Shown here: positions 34,063 to 47,004 of the stretch, one piece after another
How the letters are laid out: the number at the start of each line of letters is the position of its first letter
Numbering within the stretch: the first letter of the stretch is position 1
DNA from: Warburgia ugandensis
Taxonomy: Eukaryota > Streptophyta > Magnoliopsida > Canellales > Canellaceae
Direction of reading: 5' to 3'
DNA length: 64,000 nucleotides
Assembly (NCBI GenBank): GCA_035236585.1
Contig: CP141126.1
Coordinates: 7,267,001 to 7,331,000 of the forward strand
The notes under the pieces: generated by a model
What the model was told of the DNA's origin: nothing
The model's input: the letters and a program-made list of their open reading frames with translations, nothing else
Databases searched by the model: none
Position numbers and translations under genes: made by a program

Positions 34063-36079
34063 GGGGGGTGATACACCCACAGCTAAAATATGTTGCTGCG
34101 AAGACCCAATGCAGTATATACGCCAGTGGTACAGTAAACAACCCAAATCGAAAATTCTTGACATGTCCCAATGCATATGGGGTTTGATTTTCCCTCTTGC
34201 TACATCATATTTCAGATATTTACGACGGATTACTCGCGTCCACGTTCGCTGATGACCATTAATTGCAACTATTCGGACTTAAAACTCACGCAACTTATTT
34301 TGGTTTAAAACAGTAGACCTCCTAAATCCTAACTGGCAAATGGACGTGTCTGAGCATACATTGGTTGCCCAGCATTCCAAAATGGCACGCATGCAAGCCA
34401 TGTTAACATCTCCATCTTTAAATTGTGTGAACTAAGGAGCTTAGGCCAAAAGATTTTCATTCATATCCCGGACATATAGTAAATGATTTCATATAAACAA
34501 AGCAACGCATGTATTCAACCCTAGTTGGGAATGGTTTCCCACTGACAAGGTCGATCAAATTACAATCCGAAAGCCTAACATACTTTTCCAGTCCGACCGA
34601 AACCCACCAAATTTCCATTAACGTACCTTCGTCCACTTCACTAGGATTCCACCCCCACAAACTTGTCACTTATATGTCAACGTTACTTTCCTCAGATTTC
34701 ATGGCCTCATATGACCAACACGGCTTGGATGAGACAATCTTGGCCCTGGAAATTGTAAACTGAATGGAACCCGTGGATTCCGACGTCAAGCTTGACGCAA
34801 TGATCGGCTTGTTTCACGTCGAACCCCTCGAGCACGGGCGTACCAACTAAGTTAACATATTCCTCCAATTACATGGTATCAACGGCTGAGAGGTTCGGCT
34901 CAGACATAGTCAAAGATTGATAACAGAAGAAGGAATAGGAGGGAGGGATGTTCAGAACAGAGAGGTAACAATAGAGGCGAGTGACTGCGACAGAGAGGAT
35001 GGCCGGGTTGGGAGAACAAGTACAGAGATGTTGTCACATCTGACTCTCCATTTTTGGAAGATCATACTAGCTTGCATGGGGAATTCATTTCCCTTCCGAT
35101 AACAAAGCCTTTTCGGGACAACAAAACCAGCTTCCGCACCAAACCTATTTCAAATGGCTTGGTTACTACTTGACGTCAAGTATCCAAAAGTTAAATATAC
35201 AACTACGTCTGCCTACTCCCAACCGGATACAAGGTCAAACCAGATATACGTCTGGCAAAGGTGAATGAATGTGTGCATCATTCTGTCATCTAAGACATTT
35301 GTATGATGATCCAAAATGTTCATCTTAATTTGGATTACTTCTTAGGTAGGAGATCCACCAAAAATCTTCTCAGTGGAATGAATCTAACCGTTATTTTTTG
35401 TAGAAAAAGCAACAGGAGATTTAATTAATAAGAAATTGAAGCAGTTAAATCACAACAAATCGGAGGGTTAAGATCATCCAAGGAAGAGATAACTTTTGGT
35501 TATCATCTATCGTAAATGCAGTTCAAAAGGTGATTGGGTTGGATGAAAAACCATCTGGAAGCCGTGACAGACAGCAGATAGGTTTCGAGAGTGCCTCAAA
35601 CATTTTCTCCATTCACTAGCCCATATTTTTCCAGATTGGAGGGTGACTTAGAAAGTTCAACAGCAACAATCATAAAATGCTGACCGGTTGGAGGCTTAGT
35701 ATTTGCATGTATGATTTTCTGGCGACGGCTAATCCAAAATGAGGTCCAATCAATGGACTTCATAATCTTTCTTTTCATTAACGTCCTTGAAATCAAGAGC
35801 ACGTCTGTATTGGAGCAAGTTTTCCTGCGTTTGAAAGGTGAAAGAACCTTTTAGTTTGATCTGGCCAAAGGTTTGATCACTAGTTTTTAGATTTCTGAGT
35901 TCATATCCTGCATTCGAAAACCTGCTTAATTTTCTGCATTGCGAGTGGACACATGAATGCAAATCTCTATATTTTTCTTTATTTCGACGCATGGGTTACC
36001 GAAGAAGTGACCATACAATTAGGTTCCACTTCTGGATTAGTACAAACTAGCAAGATGGCCCGGGACATTGCGTCTGTGC

Positions 36080-36083
<4 letters not shown>
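34063..36083. other. Intergenic, no gene recognised
   Basis: Short open frames occur (for example 34509-34763 plus and 35600-35802 minus) but none shows a family I know. Confidence 0.3.

Positions 36084-36084
<1 letters not shown>

Positions 36085-36130
<46 letters not shown>
36085..36130. repeat. (GA)n microsatellite
   Basis: An uninterrupted run of GA dinucleotides just before the L1-type LINE relic. Confidence 0.95.
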
Positions 36131-36132
<2 letters not shown>

Positions 36133-36149
36133 TAGCCCATAGTTTGTGC

Positions 36150-36709
36150 TGTGTTTTATTTCCTCTTTATTATACCTCATTGTTCTGCGGCCCATCTAGT
36201 GTTTTCAATCAAATCGAGCAGCTTCAGAGGAATTTTCTATGGCATGGAGTGATTCGCAAAAGAAATTTGTTCGGACAGCTTGGGATACTAAACCAAGGGA
36301 AGTGGGAGGTTTGGGGGTTCGGAGGCTTAGAGAAACCAATGAAGCTGTCCTAATAAAATGGCATTTAAGATTCCATTCCTCTTATCAAAGCGTTAGGCAA
36401 AAGCTTCCCTTGGAGCAAGACAAACCAAATCATAAGTGGTGGATAGATGCTTACGATTGCTCAAATGGTTCGCCAATGTGGAAGGACATTCGTAAGTCCA
36501 TAGATTTCTCCAAGTCCAATGTTAAATTTTACCTTTGGTTGGATTATCAATTTGTGTTTGGTCGGGCTGTTGGCTTCATGATGATCGGCTAATGGATAAA
36601 TATCCAAGGCTATTTCAAGCATCGTCAAACACTGAGGCTCGGATGACCAATTATTTTTCGATACAGGATGGTTCAACCTCTTGGTCAATAATCTTTAAAA
36701 GGCCGTTGC
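36150..36709 (+). pseudogene. L1-type LINE relic, left half (region after the reverse transcriptase)
   Basis: Frames hold SVFNQIEQLQRNFLWHG, the usual text after the RT of plant L1 LINEs, then GGLGVRRLRETNEAVLIKW, the glycine-leucine motif before the zinc-binding zf-RVT region. Frameshifts separate the pieces. It ends at the Ty1-copia insertion; the frame at 36690-36709 continues from 41464. Confidence 0.8.
36705..36709 (+). repeat. Target-site duplication of the Ty1-copia element, left copy
   Basis: gttgc immediately before the 5' LTR; the same five bases lie at 41459-41463. Confidence 0.85.
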
Positions 36710-36989
36710 TGTTAAGATTCAGTTATTTGAAAGATAGTAGTTTCAGTGGCTTTGAAAGTTGGTTAGTGGTAGTTTTATAGGTTTTAGTGGTAAAAGTTAG
36801 TGGCATGTTTATGGGAGTTATGGTAAAAGTGGTGGTTGTTTTATGAGAGTTAGTGAGTAAGATTAGTGTGTTGTTTTACTACTTTTGTAATGTCTATTTA
36901 TAGACTTTTATCAATTAATAAAAGTGTGCTTCATGGTTTGCTCTTCATTTTGTTATTTTGCCTTCTATTATTCCTCTTATTTTGCATCA
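36710..36989 (+). repeat. 5' LTR of the Ty1-copia element
   Basis: 280 bases, TGTTAAGATTCAG to TTTTGCATCA. It carries a TATA-like ctatttatag near 36893-36902. It differs from the 3' LTR by 12 substitutions and a 33-base segment absent from the 3' LTR. Confidence 0.92.
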
Positions 36990-39900
36990 GTGGTATCATA
37001 GCCACTATGAGGAAAGAGAGTACTTAAGTGCAAAGAAAAATTGTGAGTGTGAAAATAGAAGTGAGATCCGTGAGTGAAGAAAAAGGTGAGAAAGTACGGC
37101 AGTAACTCTCTTCCATTATAGTAGTAACGATTCATTTATGGCTTCAGAAAACTTTGTGCAACCAGCTATTCCTCATTTTGATGGTCACTATGACCATTGG
37201 AGCATGCTAATAGAGAACTTCTTAAAGTCCAAAGAATATTGGTAGGTTGTTGATGGCAATGTAGTAGAACCAGCAGTTGGTACAGTTTTGACAAATGCAC
37301 AAAAAGTAGAGTTAGAAGCTTTAAAGCTAAAAGATGTGAAGGCAAAGAATTATCTTTTTCAAGCAATTGACCAGTCTATCTTGGAAACAATTCTTAGCAA
37401 AGAACTTCCAAACAGATTTGGGATTCAATGAAGAAAAAATATCAAAGCTCGTCAAGGGTGAAGCTTGCACAGTTTCAAGCTTTGAGGAGGGATTTTGAGA
37501 CTCTACAGATGAAAGATGGTGAGTCTATTACCAATTATTGTGCAAGGACCATGGGTATAGCAAGCAAAATGTGATTCCATGATGAGAAAATAAAAGATGT
37601 TGCTATTGTTGAAACGATACTACGTTCCTTAGCATTAAAGTATGATTATGTTGTTTGCTCAATTGAAGAATCTAAAAATATAGATGAACTCTAGAGCTCC
37701 TTATTGGTCCATGAACAAAAGATGAACAGAAGTTTAATTACAAATAAGCAAGCTCTAAAGGCTTCTACCTTTACTCAATTCTCAAATTCTAGAGAAAGGG
37801 GTAGAGGTAAATGAAGAGGAGGTAAAGGCAACAGAGATGGAAGTAGACAATGTCAAATTTTCAAAGCTAATGATGACCAATTTCAAGGCAAAGGCAAAGA
37901 ACAAGATCAACAATTTGACAAATCCAAGGTAGAGTACTTTAGGTTCATAAATTTGGTCGTTATCATTTCAAATGTTATACTAAATTGCCTAACGACAAAG
38001 AAAAAGGGGAGAAATCGAATTTTGCAAAAAATAAGGAAGTAGAAACTTTATTGATGGCTTACCATGCCAACAAGGAACCAGGTTGCAACAATCACATGTG
38101 TGGCAGTAAGTCTTCTTTTTCTTATTTAAATGAAGGCTTTCATTCTATTGTGACTTTTGGTGATTGCTCTATTATGAATGTAATAGGAAAAGGTGATAAC
38201 AACATAAGAACCCATAATGGTTTTGTAGAAACAATTTCCAATATTTTTTATACTCTTGACTTGAAAAGTAATTTGTTAAGTGATAGTCAATTGCAAGAAA
38301 AAGGTTATGTAATAATTATTCAGAAGGGTGCTTGTGAGATATATGATCCTTTAAGATGAGCTATTGCTATTGTTCAAATGAGTTCAAACAGGTTATTTCC
38401 AATGAAGATAAAAAATGCCCAATCTTGATTAATGGCTGAAGTGAAAGACCCTTCATGGCTTTAGCATTTTCACTATGGCCACTTGAATTCTGGCATATTA
38501 AAAACACTCCAACAGAAAAATATGGTGTCAGGACTTTCTCAAATTATCATTCCTTTTAAGTTTGTGAAGAATGTGTTGTTAGCAAACAACATCATTCACA
38601 ATTCCCTTAAGAAAAGTCATTGAGAGCAAAGAATGTCTTGAAACTAGTTCATTCCGACATTTGTGGGCCAATCAATCCATCTTCTAATGGAGGCAAAAGA
38701 TATTTAATTACCTTCATTGACGATTATACTCGAAAAACTTGGGTTTATTTTTTGCAAGAGAAATTAGAAGCTTTTAGTACATTCAAAAGCTTCATGGCAC
38801 ATGTGGAAAATGAAACAGGACAAAGCATTAAAACTATCCATACCAATCGTGGTGGAGAATACTGTTCAAAAGAATTTGAAGTATTTTGTAATGACAGAGG
38901 TATTCGAAGGGAACTCACAACTACCTATACACCTTAATAGAATAGTGTATCTGAGAGAAAAAATATAACCATCCTCAACATGGTGAAAAGCATGTTGGCA
39001 AGAGGGAACATTCCAAAGAATTTTTTGCTAGAAGCAATGAATTGGAGCATTCATGTGTTAAATAGAAGTCCTACTTTTTTCTGTTCAAAACATGACACCT
39101 GAGGAGGCTTAGAGTGGGCGCAAACCAGTTGTAGATCACTTCAAAATTTTTGGTTACATTGCTTCTGCGCACGTTCAAGATGAGAAAAGGAAGAAGCTTG
39201 ATGATAAGGGTGAAAATTGTGTCTTTCTTGGCATAAGTGAAGCTTCCAAGGAATATAAATTATTCAATCCAACCACACGAAGATTATAATCAGCAGAGAT
39301 GTTGTTTTTGATGAGGAGAATACATGGAACTAGAACAAAAAAGCTTCAAGACGACAGCCTATTTCAATCACTTTTGATGAGCTTGAAGACAAATTTGAAT
39401 AGCAAGTGCAATCCCCTATTGCATACTAGCAACCTTAATCTTCTGGTCAAAATTCAACAGTAGTTGAGCATATTGATGATATTTAGCCACGCTCAAGAAA
39501 AAGGCCAAACTGGATGATGAATTATGTAAGTGGAGATGATTTATCTGATGATGATTCAATTGCTCATTTTGCTTTGTTTGTAGATTGTGATCCTTTAACA
39601 TTCCAAAAAGCTGTCAAAGATGAAAAATGGCAAAAACCCATGAATGAAGAGATTTAATCAATTGAAAAAAAATAACACTTGAGAGCTATGATATCTTTCA
39701 AGTGGGCAAAAGTCCATTGGTGTGAAATGGGCTTATAAAACTAAGCTCAATAAGGATGGTGGAATTGACAGGTATAAAGCCCGTCTCATTGTAAAGGGAT
39801 ACAAGTAAGAATTTGGCATTGATTACAAAGAGGTGTTTCCTCCAGTTGCGAGGCTTGATACTATTCGATTGGTATTGTCTATGACGGCCCAAAGCTCATG

Positions 39901-41211
39901 GTCCATTTATCAATTTGATGTGAAGTCAGTGTTTTTGCATAGTAGGCTATAGGAAGAGGTGTATGTTGATCAACCTCTTGGATGTGTGAAACAAGGTAGT
40001 GAGAATAAGGTATACAAACTAAAAAAGGCATTATATGAACTAAAACAAGCACCAATAGCTTAGTATAGTCGTATAGATACTTATTTTTCTAGAGAGGGTT
40101 TTGATAAATGTCCTCATGAGCATACACTTTTTACAAAACATGGAAATAATGGGAAAATGCTTATTGTATGTCTATATGTAGATGATCTGATATACACTGG
40201 TAATGAAAGAGTCATGATTGATACTTTTAAGAAGAATATGATGACTGAATTTGATATGTTAGATTTGAGATTGATGCATTTTTTCCTTAGTATTGAAGTT
40301 GTGCAATCATCAGCTGGTATTTTTATTTCACAAAAAAATATGTTCTTGAGATTTTGGACAAGTTCAAAATGAAGGATAGCAATTCAGTTTCTACCCCAAT
40401 TGAATGTGGCTTAAAGTTGATGAGAGATAATGGAAGGAAGAAGATAAATGTTACACTTTACAAGCAGATAGTTGGAAGCTTGATGTATTTAACTTCAACA
40501 AGGCCTAATATCATGCATGGTGTTAGTTTAATAAGTCGATATATGAAGAATCCAATAGAGAATCATCTCTTAGCTACATAAAGGATCTTTCGTTATTTGA
40601 AAGGTACAATTGACTTTGGAATTTTGTATAAAACATGATCAAAAGAAAATATATTTGGTTTTTCTGATAATGACTGTGCTGGAGATCTAGATGATAGAAA
40701 AAGTACATCTGGTTTTGTTTTTATAATGAGTTATGGAGTTGTATCATAGTTATCAAAGAAACAACAAATTGTTACTTTGTCAACTACAGAAGCCAAATTT
40801 GTTGTTGCAACATCTTATTCATGTCAAGCTATTTGGTTGAGGAGATTGCTTGAAACACTTCAAAATCACCAGCAAGGTTCAACAACAATCCATTGTGATA
40901 ATGTTTCAGCGATCAAGATTTCAAAAAATCCAGTTTTACATGAAAGGAGCAAGCATATAGATGTTAGATATCATTTTTTGAGTGATCTTTGCAATGATGG
41001 TATAATTGATTTGGTATTCTGTAAAAGTGAAAATCAAGTGGCTGATATTATGACTAAACCACTCAAGAAAGCTATGTTTGTGAAGCTTCAATGAATGCTG
41101 AGAGTATGCTCTTCAAATGATGTTATTCAAGGAGGGCATAACAGAATTGTCGAAGGTTTTTTTTTTTTTCTTTCTTAAACTGATTTCTGCAGATATCAGT
41201 TTAAGGGAGGG

Positions 41212-41458
41212 TGTTAAGATTCAGTTATTTGAAAGATAGTGGTTTGAGTGGCTTTGAAAGTTGGTTAGTAATAGTTTTATAGGTTTTAGTGGTAAAAGTT
41301 AGTGGCAATTTTATGGAGTTAGTGGGTAAGATTAGTTTGTTGTTTTACTACTTTTGTAATGTCTATTTATAGACTTTTATCAATTAATAGAAGTGTGCTT
41401 CATGGTTTGCTCTTCATTTTGTTATTTTGCCTTCTATTATTTCTCTTGTTTTGCATAA
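41212..41458 (+). repeat. 3' LTR of the Ty1-copia element
   Basis: 247 bases, starting TGTTAAGATTCAG and ending TTTTGCATAA, with the canonical CA end mutated to AA. It is followed directly by the gttgc duplication. Confidence 0.92.
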
Positions 41459-41463
41459 GTTGC

Positions 41464-42570
41464 GAGGTCCTAAAGATTGTCTGTTGGAGAACCTTATCCT
41501 TATCTCTTCTCTTAATTTGGTGTTTATACGAGCAGATCATGAGGATAAAGCTCGTATGGAAAATGGATCCCTACGGTATTTTCTCGTTTAAGTCAGCCTA
41601 CAAGTCTCTTTTGGCCACTTCTAATCCCTGGGATGGCTCAAAACTCTTATGGAAACTATCTGCAATTCCATCTAAACTATCATTTTTTGCATGGAAAGAA
41701 ATCCATAATAGAAACGCAACTTTTGATCGTGGACAAAAATTTGGGGCAATATGGGACTTCTCAGTGCTGCTTTTTTTTTTTGTAGATCTTCATCGGAATA
41801 TTGCGATCATATCTTTAATCTCTGTAAAAAGATTATACCTTTATGGAATGATGTGGCCAATAAGTTCCATCTGTCATGGGTAATGCCAAAGTCTCTTGAT
41901 GGCTTAATCCTCCAATGGAAAGCGGTAAAATGGAAGGCTATGGGGAAGGTCTTATGGATCTGCAGCTTCAAGGCTATTATATGGGAAATGTTTCTCGAAA
42001 GAAATAGAAGATAATTCAAGGAGAATCAACGATCTATGTCTCACCTTAAAGACAAGATATCGTTTACAGCAGCTCAATGGGCATCGTCATCCAAAAGATT
42101 TGATGTTATATCTATTAACGATATCTTAAGGAATTAGTCGGTTATTGCCCAATCATCAAGCCAAAGATAAAATGCAAACCTGAGTGGTCCCCACTTCTTC
42201 ATGGTTGTTTTAAACTAAACTTCAATGGCTCAAGTTATGGCAATCCGGGTCTTTTGGGTGCAGGAGCTCTTTGGGATGAGGAGACTCTAACTAGGGCTAA
42301 CTCAATGCTATTTTTATAGGCTACAGATTTGGAAAAGAGGCTATCCCCTCTGATGGTTGAGGGTGACTCATCTTGTGTTGCTAGATGGTTCAAACAAGGA
42401 GCATCTCCTCCTTGGCAGTTCTGTGCTATGCTAGATAGAATCTTCAAGATGATCCAAAACGAAAGAATTTGCTTTCAGCATATCCTCCGTTCTGCTAACT
42501 CAATGGCTGACGATCTAGAAAGGGAAGGGATCTTCTTGGAAGATACACACATTAGGCCCCCTCTTTGATC
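41464..42570 (+). pseudogene. L1-type LINE relic, right half (zf-RVT and RNase H-like end)
   Basis: Continuation of 36150-36709 after the copia insertion. Text typical of the zinc-binding RVT region follows (HNRNATFDRGQ, then ICSFKAIIWEMFLERNRR near 41960-42010). The RNase H-like part is at 42200-42570: LNFNGSSYGNPGLLGAGA, then VEGDSSCVARWFKQG and RSANSMADDLEREGIFLE. A stop at 42318 and other breaks make it a relic. It could also be a gene of the plant RVT_3 type captured by a LINE. Confidence 0.78.
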
Positions 42571-42779
42571 TATTCAGGGTAGCTTATGTATGCCTCATCT
42601 TTGTTCTATTCCCTTCTTCCGTAGTGCTCTGCTAGCATTGTCTCTAGCGGCCACATGCGCCCATTGGGCCTCTTCCTGGCTCTGGGTCTATTGCTTTCAG
42701 TTTTTCACTGTGGTTTTAGAAGATTTCATTCGGATCATGTACTTCTCTAGTGATTTTCTCATTGTATTTATATATTAAA

Positions 42780-43000
42780 AATATACATGTGGGTCAAGGG
42801 GGACTCACCAAATGTGATTTCATGGTTAAAAGGAAATTGTGTACTCCCCCATGGCGCTTCTGTCACGTCATGGACAAGATAAAGATTCTCATCGGATTTT
42901 TAAAGGTCACCTACGCTGATTTTTCTCAATCAGCAAATGAGCCAGCGGAGAGCTTTGCAAGAGAAGGTACAAATCTTTTAAGCTTTAGAATAAAATCTAA
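42780..43000 (+). pseudogene. Second RNase H-like relic
   Basis: WVKGDSPNVISWLKGN in one frame, then TPPWRFCHVMDKIKILIGF and SQSANEPAESFAREGT in the next. This parallels the VEGDSS...RSANSMAD pattern 400 bases upstream and may be a diverged duplicate of the same domain or another LINE end. Confidence 0.65.
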
Positions 43001-43010
43001 TGCCACGTAA

Positions 43011-43777
43011 GTATTTTGATCATCTCGATCATGTGTACTGCCACGAGGAGGCTGTTCTCTTCTCCCCCAGTCAATAAAATTTCGTACCTTTTCGTAGGAA
43101 AAAACCTACATCTGGGTCCATCTATTTGATCATTGTGAACCATAGAATGCTGCCTCCATTACCTACGAAAAGGAACCGATTTGACAACTACTATGCCAAG
43201 CCCAAAGTGGCTTCAGATTTGGTTACCATTCCTTGAGATACACTTGCCGTTGTATAAGCCGCCTTTGCCCTAGGAAATAACATTCAACATCTAACCCAGC
43301 CCAGTAGACCTCCGCAGGTTCGTATGAGACTGAGCCAGAACAAGCACTGCCCTGATAAAATATATAGAGGTCTAAAAACAAGCAGATTCTTCTATGAAAA
43401 AAACTAGATATTCACCTCCGAACATGTATGTATAGTTGCAAGTTCATCGTTCTGGGCCATCAGGTATCACCTGGCAGGCCATATCCAAGAGTTTACAGTG
43501 ATTAGAGAAAATAAATCACTCAAAAACTTCCCCTTGGTCTTGCATAAGATATTTATATCCAATGTGATGTTGGTAGGGAGCTGCCCAACTTTCAAAATGG
43601 CCCTTCTTCGTTCTCTGATCTTGTTGCCATAAGTTCATTTTCAAAAAGAAAAAAACAGTCAATGCGCAAATGTGCCAATTCAATTAACCATTCTTCATGA
43701 GAACCAAAGCAATGAAATATTCCATGTATAAACACTCACACTATGGCTACATAACCTTCACCACCTCTTCTTTCTCT
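43011..43777. other. Intergenic and 3' side of the ammonium transporter gene
   Basis: No further feature is recognised. The part next to 43778 is the presumed 3' untranslated region of the minus-strand transporter. Confidence 0.35.
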
Positions 43778-46700
43778 CTACACGATCTGAGTGACCCCAC
43801 TCGATGTCTTGTTGTTCAGTGTATCATCAGAATACCATCCATGCTTGGAAGAGTCATACTTCTCCCCATCTCCCCACAAAGCATAAGCTTCTTCACCATG
43901 GACTGCGTCATCGCCGATTATCAATTGCTCTTCCGGCATCCTCAGCGGAATCACCAACCCTATGAGCAAACAAATGATGGATGTGGCCACAATGTTCCAG
44001 CCTATGACAAAGAAGGCGGCAACGATCTGTTTGAGGAACTGAACCCCACCCACGCCACCGTAGACCCCACCCCTAGAGTTCGTAACTGGCAAAAAGAGGG
44101 CACATAATTCCGGCTGGGCAAATAGTCCGGCGCAGGCACCACCTATGAAACCCGCAACCGCATGGGTGTGGAAGACACCGAGCGTGTCATCGACCTTCTG
44201 GAGGAAGGACCAACGTTTGTGGACGACCATCATGGTGAACCATGGAATGCTGCCAGAGAGTACTCCCATGATTATAGCAGCCCATCCTTGGACAAGACCT
44301 GCCACAGATATAGACAGAAGCGAAATGTGGAATGCCATTTAATGATCTTATAGTCGCATGATCAATATCACATCAGGAAAAACAATTAATACGGCAAACA
44401 TTGATCGATTTAAAGTAGAGATTGACATGAAAATATATTTATACATGGACATTTTTAGCTTGACCGTTGAAGTTGTTTTCTTAAGCGCCAAATCTCTGCT
44501 AAACTTACCCTTTCGTTTCTTGATACTCATGAATATGTCATTCTGCTTTTCATTATCTACATATCTCTACTTTTTGGTAAGTTCATACTCTAGATGGTGA
44601 TTTCTTCATATATAGTATAATAGCATAGATTGCACAAAAGCAACGGTTGTTATGGTAATGACGACATGAGTATGACTGCAATTGCTTTGGCTCCTTTGGA
44701 GGGGGGTCAAGCGGGTCATCTTTCTTACAACTGCGAAACTAGTTTCACTCTTGGTGTAATCTGCCATTTATTTATTCACTTAAACTTCGTCGGTGCTGGT
44801 CTTTTGAAAAAGAATTGTTAAGATTGTTAAATAAATACTCACACCAAAGCACACCTTGAGCACAAAGAAAAATAAAAAAAATGCACCTAAAAATACCTAA
44901 AATGCTAAAACAATACAATTTCTAAAAAATTTATTTTTAAATTTAAATTTTTTATTAAATTTTATGAAAACTTAATTGCAGAGCCTCAGAAACAGCAAGA
45001 AAACCTTGTTGATTGTTTTCTACATGAGGCTGATTCTTGCCCCACTTCTCCACACGCAGTCAGTGCTAGAATGGGGACGACAGATACCAACAAAATTATA
45101 CATGCAAAGTGATCTTTATGCCCTACCGTTGATATATCTATGGGGTATGGACATGAGGATATGAATATCCATTGTTGACTATAAAGTTAAACTAATTGCT
45201 GAAAGCAAGCTATTTTAAATTTGATAGGCACCTTTGCATTCGTTTGAGTTCAAGTCTTTGCTATCAGCTTCATAATCTAACCCATCTTCTTGTTTTTCCA
45301 AGGAAAAAGGACCCAAAAGAAATTTTGACAGAATAACAACATACTATTAAGAATAACGCGAACAAATGGTAGAGACCATTAAGCTCTCTTATTTCAAAAT
45401 CATTCACCAGCTCTTATAAACCAGAATTTAACCTGCCAATGTAGCATTGTAAACAAGAATATTGGGGGCAACCCATACCATAGCGAGGGAGTTTAAGGAC
45501 CCAAATTCCTCTCAAGCGAGGATCACCAGTGTGGGAGGGAGAAAATATGCTTAAACCTTTGCGTCAATGCATGTGATCCGGATTGCCGGGCGTGACAAAG
45601 TAATTACTTTTCAATTGGTAGTGGCGTAACCCCAGCAGAAACAGAAAGGGGCCATTGACATTGACTACGTATATGCACCGATAAAAATAATATAGAAAAC
45701 ATAACCTTACTTAAGAAAACCGTTCAGATGATAAGAGGGAGACGTTCAAAGGCCTCTTCCTGTGAATAATAAGTGCAAGAATAAACCAAAATTTCCAAAT
45801 AATACAAAATATTACTATATAATTGCACAGAATAATTATACAAAATAAATCAAGATTCAAAGTGGGATCTGTTATTCACTATAAAATAAAATTTACCTGC
45901 ACCAGGAGTAATACAAACCAACCCGGTGATCATGCCCTGAACGGCTCCGATCACCGACGGTTTCTTGAAGAAGATCACATCAAGGCAAGTCCACACAAGA
46001 AGGCTGGTGGCAGCACATATGTGTGTGTTGAGAACGGCCATTGAAGAGTCAATATTTGCCGCATACGGAGCTCCCCCGTTGAAACCAGCCCAACCCATCC
46101 AAAGTAGGCCTGCCCCAGCCAACATTAACAAAACATTGTTTGGGGGAAACCTCTCTCGATCCTTTGTCGAACGTGGCCCCACCTGTTCCACCATAACCCA
46201 CAAACGATATTAATCAAACACGCTAACTGTAATCAAAATCAGTCATCGAGGGTAATGAAACTATCTAAAAAAAAAATATGACTTTTCTACTTGTTAGATC
46301 TAAACAGGCACGTAATCGCTTGAAAAATCTGTTGTAAGAACACTAGAACTAACCCAATAAGCCGCTACGAATCCAGCGACTCCCGAAGATAGATGAATGA
46401 CAAATCCGCCGGCAAAATCAATCACTCCCCAATGGAACAAAAATCCACCTCCCCAGATGCTGAAAGCGCTTACTGTGTAGGAGAAAGTAAGCCATAGAGG
46501 GACAAAAACCATCCACGCCTTGATGTTCATTCTCCCCAACAAAGATCCGGCAATTAAAATCAACGTAATTGCAGCAAAAACACATTGAAAATAGACTGCG
46601 GATGCCATGGGATAATAAGGTGTGACCATGGCGGTTTCAACCGTTCCATTGTCGTAATGGTGGGTGGTCGCCGGCAGAGCCGCTTGTTTGAGCAGGAACT

Positions 46701-47004
46701 TCTGTCCAAGAGCGGGGCCTGCTTTGCCCCAGAAGGGGAGGAGCTTATCCCCGAAGGACATCTTGTAAGCCCAAGCTACCCAACAAATCCAGACCGCTGC
46801 AAAGGCGTACAAAGCCATGAAAGCTGAATTGACGGCCCATTTTTTCTTGACTATGCTTCCGTAGAGAATTACAAGGCCTGGAATGCTTTGAAGGCCTACG
46901 AGGGTGGCGGAGATCATCTGCCATGCGTTATCTCCTTTGTTTAACCAATCTGTTACGGCCGCCGATGTGTTGGCTTGGTAGGCTACCGGAACTACGGTAG
47001 CCAT
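43778..47004 (-). CDS. AMT2: AMT2-type high-affinity ammonium transporter, three exons, 485 aa
   Basis: Plasma membrane ammonium/ammonia channel of the Amt/MEP/Rh family. Exons: 46354-47004 (217 codons), 45897-46182, 43778-44298; total 1458 bases including the stop, frame kept across a phase-0 and a phase-1 intron. The ATG at 47002-47004 puts [10 protein letters not shown] before the conserved [10 protein letters not shown]; an upstream in-frame start is less likely. The family signature [19 protein letters not shown] lies at the end of exon 1. Its H204 and H358 (FHTHAVAG) are the expected pore twin histidines. The C-terminal [18 protein letters not shown] is the AMT2-group regulatory tail. 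The protein lacks the N-terminal AMT1 layout. A TATA-like tttatataa lies about 50 bases upstream. It looks fully functional; a gene-number suffix cannot be assigned. Confidence 0.95.
44299..45896 (-). other. Intron 2 of the ammonium transporter (1.6 kb)
   Basis: Splice borders GCAG/GTAAAT and GGCAG/GTCTTG. AT-rich, with no recognisable transposon inside. Confidence 0.8.

Larger units (their letters stand above)
36710..41458 (+). mobile_element. Ty1-copia LTR retrotransposon, complete but decayed
   Basis: Plus-strand copia element with order gag, protease, integrase, RT, RNase H. LTRs are at 36710-36989 and 41212-41458. The primer-binding site starts at 36991 (tggtatcatagcc, initiator-Met-tRNA type). 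Gag starts at 37138 (MASENFVQPAIPHFDGHYDHW). Integrase text is around 38620-38940 (LVHSDICGPINPSSNGG; D..N and GGEYCSKEF). RT is at about 39720-40370 (GVKWAYKTKL; YVDD at 40185). RNase H is at 40450-41094, ending near ADIMTKPLKKAMF. A polypurine tract precedes the 3' LTR (ttaagggaggg, 41201-41211). Many stops and frameshifts show it cannot encode a full polyprotein. It sits inside an older LINE relic. Confidence 0.95.

Noticed and set aside
34509..35102. Plus-strand open frames in the 34-35 kb region
   Set aside because: Short, no motifs, and interrupted by stops; treated as chance.
35600..35992. Minus-strand frames with faint resemblance to LINE zf-RVT text (FWISRRQKIIHANTK)
   Set aside because: The similarity is too weak to separate from chance without a profile search.
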